The notes beneath the pieces were generated by a model. That model searched no databases, was not told where the DNA came from, and was given only the letters and a program-made list of their open reading frames with translations. Positions 7,169-11,993 of a DNA stretch of 11,993 nt are shown piece after piece (position 1 is the stretch's first letter; each line of letters starts with the position of its first letter). A program made the position numbers and the translations under genes. The DNA comes from Alphaproteobacteria bacterium (lineage in GTDB: Bacteria; Pseudomonadota; Alphaproteobacteria; CACIAM-22H2): the NCBI GenBank assembly GCA_016869915.1, contig VGDA01000062.1:1-11993 (forward strand), given 5' to 3'.

Positions 7169-9124
7169 ATGTCCCTGCTCGGATCCATAAACAGCTCCCT
7201 CTCGGGGCTCGGCGTAGCCCAGCGCTCGATAGAGGTGCTGTCGAGCAACGTCGCGAACGCGAGCAACCCCAGCTACGTCCGCGAGAACGCGGTCGTGACG
7301 GCGAGGCTCGGGGGTGGCGTGGAGATCGCGTCGATCGAGAGGTTCGTCGACCGGTTCCTCGCCGCGAAGCTCGGCGACGCGCGCAGCGAGCTTGCGGCGG
7401 CCGCGAGCGCGGCCGACACGCGCCAGCGCATAGAGGACATAGTGGCCGGCGGCGACGAGGCCGCGCGCCTCGACACGATGCTCGCCGGCTTTCGCGCAGA
7501 TGTCGCGCGCGCCGCGGCATCGCCCTCGGATCCGGTCCTGCGTCGCGCCATCACGGTGAGCGCGGACCGGCTGGCGCGCAGGCTCAACCAGATGTCGGGG
7601 CTCCTCTCGGAACTGCGCGGCGCCCTCGACGCGCGCTACGCGGAACTTGCAGCCGACCTCGCGACCCGGCTCGGCGAACTCGGGACGTCGAACCAAACGA
7701 TCGTCACGACCGCCTACGACACCCGCGCGCTCCGCACGCTCGAGGACAGGCGCGACGCGATCATCGCGCAGATCAGCGAGCTGCTGCCCATCAACCGCTT
7801 CGACCGCGGGTCGCGGGACATCGCGCTCTATGCAGGCCAGGGGCGCCCGCTCTTCGACCTCACCGCGGCGCGCATCGAGGTGCGCCACGGCCCCGAGGGC
7901 GCGAGCCTGCTCGTCGACGGGACCGCCATCGACGGCGAGATCGACGGCGGCGAACTCGGTGCCCTGCGGCAACTGCGCGACGACGACATTCCCGGGATCC
8001 TCTCCGGCCTCGACGAGATCGCGGCAGAGCTGGCGGCGGCGGTGAACGGCGCCCATGCGGCATCCGTTTCCCCGGCGCGGCGTTCCAGCTGGACGTCTGC
8101 CTATCCTTTCGATTCGTTCCAGCAGGTCGATCTTTCCAGGACGATCATCATGCTACGCGACGAGACGGGTCGCGTGGTCGCGCAGATCGGCTTTGCCGCG
8201 GGGACGACGGCGCATGACACGGCGAGCCTGCGCTCAGCCCTGGAGGCGGAACTCGATCCCGACGGCGATCCCTACCTGGACGTCGCGCGCGAAGCGGGTC
8301 GCATCTCCATCTCCGTGAACCAGGCGAGCCGCGCGCGGGGACTCTCCATCGAGATCGCTTCCGGAGGCACCGGGCCAGGGCTGAAGCAGGCGCTGCACCT
8401 CGACGACGTCTTCGTCGGTGCCAACTCGGCCGACACGCTCGCCTTCGAGGTCCGCGTCGCTGCCGACGTCGGCGCGCCGGCTTCCGCGACGCTTCGCGTC
8501 GCCGGCAACGCGAAGCGTCTCGAGGGCATGGTCGGCCGCGAGATCGCCGTTCCCGGTCCAGTCGCCGGGGAACTGGACCTGCGCCGGGTGGTCGCCTGGG
8601 ACGCCACGACCCAGACCGCGACCCTCGATCGGGCATGGGGTGCGGCGGCGCCGGAGGCTGGCACCGTGTTCCGGGCCTTCCTCCCCTCCGCGAGCACCAT
8701 CGCGATGCGCACGGACCTCGCGGCCGACCCCTCGCGGCTCGCGACGGGCATCGTCGACCCGGCCGCCGATCTCGTCGGCGCCCTTGCAGGAGGAGCCGGC
8801 GACGGCCGCGGGCTCGAGGCCATGGCAGCCGCGCTCGAGGCGACGCGCGCGATCATCGCGGACCCCGATGGTCGCCGCGCGAACCTTGCATCGATGGTGC
8901 GCGACAGGCTCGCCGAGGCGGCCGGCGCGAACGCCGACGCGCAGGCGCGTCGCGCGGAAAGCTCGGCGGTGCAGGATGCGCTCGCACAGCAATTCGCGTC
9001 GCTCAGCGGGGTCAATGTCGACGAGGAGATGGCGCAGCTGATCCTGCTTCAGAACGCCTACGCCGCCTCCGCCCGCGTCCTTTCGACCGTCGGCGACCTC
9101 TTCCAGCGCCTGCTGCAGATCTGA
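7169..9124 (+). CDS. flgK: Hook-filament junction protein FlgK (HAP1)
   Basis: FlgK forms the first junction ring between hook and filament. The protein is 651 aa. The N-terminus MSLLGSINSSLSGLGVAQRS followed by SSNVANASNPSYVRE (25-39) is the HAP1/rod-hook signature. A long helical region runs to about residue 200. GELGALRQLRDDDIPGILSG (261-280), followed by LAAAVNGAH, is the conserved FlgK block. The C-terminus has SGVNVDEEMAQLILLQNAYA (613-632) and ends LLQI. Residues about 323-397 are an IN-motif-like beta/alpha/beta module. The ATG at 7169 is chosen because it gives the family N-terminus; GGAGGGAG lies 8 bases upstream. It follows fliR by 57 bases and precedes flgL by 3. Confidence 0.95.
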   Translation: MSLLGSINSSLSGLGVAQRSIEVLSSNVANASNPSYVRENAVVTARLGGGVEIASIERFVDRFLAAKLGDARSELAAAASAADTRQRIEDIVAGGDEAARLDTMLAGFRADVARAAASPSDPVLRRAITVSADRLARRLNQMSGLLSELRGALDARYAELAADLATRLGELGTSNQTIVTTAYDTRALRTLEDRRDAIIAQISELLPINRFDRGSRDIALYAGQGRPLFDLTAARIEVRHGPEGASLLVDGTAIDGEIDGGELGALRQLRDDDIPGILSGLDEIAAELAAAVNGAHAASVSPARRSSWTSAYPFDSFQQVDLSRTIIMLRDETGRVVAQIGFAAGTTAHDTASLRSALEAELDPDGDPYLDVAREAGRISISVNQASRARGLSIEIASGGTGPGLKQALHLDDVFVGANSADTLAFEVRVAADVGAPASATLRVAGNAKRLEGMVGREIAVPGPVAGELDLRRVVAWDATTQTATLDRAWGAAAPEAGTVFRAFLPSASTIAMRTDLAADPSRLATGIVDPAADLVGALAGGAGDGRGLEAMAAALEATRAIIADPDGRRANLASMVRDRLAEAAGANADAQARRAESSAVQDALAQQFASLSGVNVDEEMAQLILLQNAYAASARVLSTVGDLFQRLLQI

Positions 9125-9127
9125 CCC

Positions 9128-10345
9128 ATGCGCATCGGTACCTTCCAGTCCCTCTCCTCGCGCGTCGGCTCGGTACTCGAGCAGCAGCGCCAGATGTCGA
9201 CCCTGCAGACACAGGCGACCAGCGGTCGGCGCGACACGCGCCTGTCCGACCTCGGCGCGAGCGCGGGCCGGTTGCTCGACGTCGGCAACGAGAAGAACGG
9301 CATCCTCGCGGCGATGGACACCCTCAAGGGGCTCGGGCGCACGCTCGACGCGACCGACGAGGCGCTCGGGAACCTCCAGGACATCGCCCAGCGCGGCCGC
9401 GCCATGCTGGTCCAGGCGATGGGCGTCACGAACCCCAAGGTCGACCTCTACCAGGTCGCGGCGCAGGCGCGCGCGATGCTCGACGACGCGCTCAACGTCC
9501 TGAACCGGCAATCCGAGGGACGCTTCCTGTTCAACGACATCGCGCCGGACACCCCCCCGGCTGCCTTCCGCGACGAATGGACCGTGGCGTTCGACCGTTC
9601 GGCGCCCGCGACGCGCATCACGGCGACCTTCGCCGACGGGCTCGCGGTCGATGCGGCGGTCGCGACGCAGGGCGGCCTGATCGACGCCGGCGCCACTGCC
9701 AACAACCTTCGCGCCGCGCTCGCCGCGGCGGGACGGCTGGGCGCCGTGGTCGAGATCAGGGCGGATACCGGCGCGCTCTACATCCTCGGGAATGTCGGGG
9801 ACGCCACGCCGGGCGGCGTCGTCTCCATCGCGGCCGACGTCGCGGGCGCGGTCGAGGCACGCGTCCGCAACACGCGGGAACGGGCGGACATCGACGTGCG
9901 CACCGTCGACTACGCGACGGTCGGCGGCACGCGCGACGCGCTCGCGCGACGCGTGACGGGGGGCATCTCGATCGCGCCGACGGCGCGCGTCGACGAGCCC
10001 GCCATCGAGAAGCTCGTGCGCGCGCTCCGCCAGCTCGAGAACGCCGACATGCAGGGACCGGACGGCCCGCGCCTCGTCAGGCAGGCGAACGCGCTGCTCA
10101 TCGAGTCGATCGAGGACTTCGGCGGGCTGCGCGCCACGGTCGGGCTGCGGGCGGGAGAGGTCGCGCAGCTGCAGTCAAGCTTCGAGACCGCGCTCATCGG
10201 GGCCGAATCGACCAATTCGGAGATAAGAGACGTCGATGTCGCGGAACTGATGTCCAAGATCGCCGCCCAGCAGGTCCAGCTCGAGGCCGCCTACATGATG
10301 CTGTCGAAGTTCGGCGAACTCTCCCTCGTCAACCACATGCGCTGA
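9128..10345 (+). CDS. flgL: Hook-filament junction protein FlgL (HAP3)
   Basis: FlgL forms the second junction ring, on which the filament is built. The protein is 405 aa. The N-terminus MRIGTFQSLSSRVGSVLEQQ with helical heptads and ATSGRR resembles flagellin D0/D1. ALNVLNRQSEGRFLFNDIAP (121-140) matches the FlgL block 'aL..aN....gr.lF.g'. The C-terminal helix runs from about 339 to 405 and includes ESTNSEIRDVDVAELMSKI, the flagellin-type 'e.aria.vD.a.e' pattern. About 163-240 is another IN-motif-like module. The ATG is 3 bases after the flgK stop with no clear Shine-Dalgarno, suggesting translational coupling to flgK. Confidence 0.93.
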   Translation: MRIGTFQSLSSRVGSVLEQQRQMSTLQTQATSGRRDTRLSDLGASAGRLLDVGNEKNGILAAMDTLKGLGRTLDATDEALGNLQDIAQRGRAMLVQAMGVTNPKVDLYQVAAQARAMLDDALNVLNRQSEGRFLFNDIAPDTPPAAFRDEWTVAFDRSAPATRITATFADGLAVDAAVATQGGLIDAGATANNLRAALAAAGRLGAVVEIRADTGALYILGNVGDATPGGVVSIAADVAGAVEARVRNTRERADIDVRTVDYATVGGTRDALARRVTGGISIAPTARVDEPAIEKLVRALRQLENADMQGPDGPRLVRQANALLIESIEDFGGLRATVGLRAGEVAQLQSSFETALIGAESTNSEIRDVDVAELMSKIAAQQVQLEAAYMMLSKFGELSLVNHMR

Positions 10346-10355
10346 GGCGCCAGCG

Positions 10356-10862
10356 ATGCTCGCCGAGATCTCCCGCCGACTTCCCTCCGCGCCCCCGCCG
10401 CCCAACCTCGGCTTCGCGCGCGAGCCCGCGCTCGCCGACCCGCGGGACAACGTCTACCAGACGCGCGTCGGCCCGCGATGGATCGATCCGGCGCTCGTCA
10501 TCGACATGCCCGGGGGGCTGGCCGGCTTCCCGGCGCTGCGCTCCTTCGCGGGGATCCAGCTCGAGCGCGCGCGCTTCGGCCCGCTCAACCTGCTGCAGAG
10601 CCTGGAGGACCCGCGCGTCGCGTTCCTCGTCTTCCCGGACGCGCCGGGCGCCTCGCTCTACGTGCGCGCGCATGTCATGGCGGCATGCGCGGACGAAGGT
10701 TTCGATCCCGCCGCAACGGCGATCCTCGTGATCGCCAACGCGCGCGCGGAGAGCGGCGTGACGCTCAACCTCCGCGCTCCCATCCTGCTCGAGACGCGGC
10801 GCAGAACCGCCGCGCAGCACATCATGGCGGAGGGCGAATACCCCATCCGCCATGTTCCCTGA
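10356..10862 (+). CDS. fliW: Flagellar assembly factor FliW
   Basis: FliW binds the C-terminal region of flagellin and, in characterised bacteria, also binds and inhibits the translational repressor CsrA, so flagellin level controls its own synthesis. The protein is 168 aa. Family motifs are MPGGLAGFPALRSF (51-64; usually FPeGLpGF), LLQSLEDPRVAFLVF (79-93) and LNLRAPILL (137-145), ending GEYPIRHVP. The first 32 or so residues (SAPPPPNLG and following) extend beyond a normal FliW N-terminus; a start further in is possible, but no better one is obvious. GAGG, overlapping the flgL stop, lies 8 bases before the ATG. It sits 10 bases after flgL and 8 before fliS. No csrA is in the window. Confidence 0.88.
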   Translation: MLAEISRRLPSAPPPPNLGFAREPALADPRDNVYQTRVGPRWIDPALVIDMPGGLAGFPALRSFAGIQLERARFGPLNLLQSLEDPRVAFLVFPDAPGASLYVRAHVMAACADEGFDPAATAILVIANARAESGVTLNLRAPILLETRRRTAAQHIMAEGEYPIRHVP

Positions 10863-10870
10863 GCCAGGGC

Positions 10871-11335
10871 ATGGCGGACATCTCCACGCGCTACCGCGAA
10901 ACGTCGATCGACGCGGCCAACAAGGCGCGCCTCGTCCAGATGCTGCTCGGCCGGGCGATGCAGCACGCGCGCGCCGGCGCCGCCGCGGCAGCGGAGGGCC
11001 GCATCGAGGCCCGCTTCAACGAGAACCTGCGCATCTCCGAGATCGTGACCGTGCTTCGCGGCCATCTCGACCTCGAGCGCGGGGGCGCCATCGCCCGCCA
11101 GCTCGACACGATCTACGGCCACGTCCAGGTCGTGGTCATGAAGATCGACGTGCGCGGCGACGCGTCGCTCTACGACCACGTCCTCGCGCTGTTCTCGGAC
11201 CTCGAGCGCGCCTGGGCGGAGATCGCCCGCTCGCCCGCACCGCCTGCGCCTGCGCCCGCGGCGCCGGCGCCCGGGCCCGCCGCCCGACCGGCCCAGGACG
11301 GAGGCGCCCGTGCGGGGTTCTCGCTGCACGCGTGA
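10871..11335 (+). CDS. fliS: Flagellin export chaperone FliS
   Basis: FliS is a small cytoplasmic four-helix chaperone that holds flagellin unfolded before export. The protein is 154 aa; the usual size is about 120-135. Family features are YRETSIDAANKARLVQMLLG (8-27; typically 'Y..tsv.tasp.klv.mLydg'), a charged helix at 40-60, then LRGHLDLERGGAIARQLDTI (62-81; typically 'l..sLd.e.Gg.ia.nl..lY'), and LFSDLERAWAEI. After residue 120 comes a Pro/Ala-rich tail of about 35 residues ending GFSLHA, not part of the FliS fold. The start has only a weak AGGG and lies 8 bases past fliW, implying coupling. The last 26 bases overlap the next gene. Confidence 0.9.
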   Translation: MADISTRYRETSIDAANKARLVQMLLGRAMQHARAGAAAAAEGRIEARFNENLRISEIVTVLRGHLDLERGGAIARQLDTIYGHVQVVVMKIDVRGDASLYDHVLALFSDLERAWAEIARSPAPPAPAPAAPAPGPAARPAQDGGARAGFSLHA

Positions 11336-11993
11336 CGTCGTCCTCGGCCTCCTCGCCGTCCTGCTCTGCCACGGTGCCGCGTCCGCCGCGTGCGAGCCGC
11401 CCGGGACGCTGAGCCGCGTCGACGTCGCGCGGCTCGACCAGGTCGCCGGCGCGAGCGGCGCGGCGCGGCGCCCGCTCGCCGAGTTCGCGGACGGCGACAT
11501 CGTCTTCGCGGTCTTCGAGAAGCTGGCCGCCATCGTGATCCCGCCCCCGCTCTCCGGCGCCTACGCCGGCGCGATCGCCGGCGACCAGACGACAACGATC
11601 ATGCTGCGGCGCAGCCGCACGCAGGCCTTCTCCCCCGCCAAGACGCCGCGCATCCGCGAGGCCGGGCAGACCAGAGTCGTCCCGGTCTCGCGCAGCGACG
11701 AGCATTTCGTCCTGCGGCACGGCTTCGCCACCTACGTTGTCCTTCCCGGCACGCCCGGCGTCTCCGCGGGCACGTGCATCGACGACCGCGCCGCGCTGCT
11801 CGCCGCGCGCGACGCCACGGTCGTCCGCCTCGCCGCGGGCGGGCGGGTGCGCGAGCTCGGGGGCGAACGCAGCATCGAGGCCGGCGCCACGCGCCTGCTC
11901 CTCACGGCATGCTGCGACCTCGAGGCGATGCGCCCCGAGGACATCGACCTCGACCCCAGGCAGGTCGCCGACGCGGGTCGATTCGCGCGCTAC
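11310..11993 (+). CDS. Unrecognised exported protein, 3' end outside window
   Basis: An open frame of 228 codons runs off the right edge without a stop. The GTG start at 11310 has GGAGG 5 bases upstream and overlaps the end of fliS by 26 bases, typical of a coupled operon gene. The first 27 residues read as a Sec signal peptide: Arg and Arg/Asp near the start, then the hydrophobic VVLGLLAVLLC, then HGAASAA with likely AXA cleavage before or after A27. The mature part has cysteines at 28, 156, 201 and 202, and short strand-like segments such as DGDIVFAVFEKLAAIVIPPP (62-81). Codon use matches its neighbours. I cannot assign a family: it does not look like FlgA, FlgH, FlgI, FlgN or a lytic transglycosylase. 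A role in the envelope, perhaps flagellum-linked by position, is inference. Confidence 0.7.
   Translation, partial: MRGSRCTRDVVLGLLAVLLCHGAASAACEPPGTLSRVDVARLDQVAGASGAARRPLAEFADGDIVFAVFEKLAAIVIPPPLSGAYAGAIAGDQTTTIMLRRSRTQAFSPAKTPRIREAGQTRVVPVSRSDEHFVLRHGFATYVVLPGTPGVSAGTCIDDRAALLAARDATVVRLAAGGRVRELGGERSIEAGATRLLLTACCDLEAMRPEDIDLDPRQVADAGRFARY

Noticed and set aside
6287..8056. Minus-strand open frame of 589 codons opposite fliR and flgK
   Set aside because: It lies antisense to two clearly recognised genes, its composition is the Arg/Ala/Asp-rich pattern of a GC-rich shadow frame, and it shows no known domain.
8635..10731. Plus-strand open frame of 698 codons overlapping flgK, flgL and fliW
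   Set aside because: It is an out-of-frame reading of three recognised genes, rich in Arg and Gly; long shadow frames are expected at this GC content.
10857..10869. Short hairpin CCCTG-AGC-CAGGG at the fliW/fliS junction as a regulatory element
   Set aside because: A 5-bp stem is common by chance at this GC content, although it does cover the weak AGGG before fliS.
11380..11400. Lipoprotein signal (SAAC) in the unknown exported protein
   Set aside because: Position -3 is Ser instead of Leu, so the lipobox is poor; a standard signal-peptidase I site fits better.

Overview
The window is one contiguous piece of a flagellar gene cluster from a GC-rich bacterium. Third codon positions are almost always G or C. 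Ten genes fill it, with no intergenic stretch longer than about 100 bases. Near-consensus sigma-54 promoters and a flagellin of the MALNVISNFA type suggest a proteobacterium, most likely an alphaproteobacterium. That placement is inference: no rRNA or other phylogenetic marker is present. The pairing of FliS with FliW, with no FlaF or FlbT in the window, is not the usual Caulobacter/Rhizobium arrangement, so this could be a laterally acquired or secondary flagellar system.

Left half (1-6290), all on the minus strand, read from right to left: fliK-like hook-length control gene, flgD (hook cap), flgE (hook), a large 669-aa flagellin, and the N-terminal part of fliD (filament cap), which runs off the left edge. 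Gaps are 11-48 bases, so this looks like one operon for hook, filament and filament cap. A TGGCAC-N5-TTGCT sigma-54 promoter (6368-6383) reads into it.

Right half (6389-11993), all on the plus strand: fliR (export-gate membrane protein), flgK and flgL (hook-filament junction), fliW (flagellin-binding assembly factor, CsrA antagonist in other bacteria), fliS (flagellin export chaperone), then the start of an unrecognised exported protein that runs off the right edge. A second near-perfect sigma-54 element (7138-7153), with a perfect 9-bp-arm palindrome just upstream, lies between fliR and flgK.

Together the genes cover hook elongation and length control, the junction, the filament and its cap, and flagellin chaperoning, plus one export-gate component. 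Rod, basal-body rings, motor, the rest of the export gate and the regulators are outside the window. The points most worth a second look are: a similar 70-90-residue 'IN-motif-like' module in five of the axial proteins; a sigma-54 promoter whose predicted start would remove the flgK ribosome binding site; the fliK promoter packed against the fliR start codon; and the unknown secreted protein after fliS.
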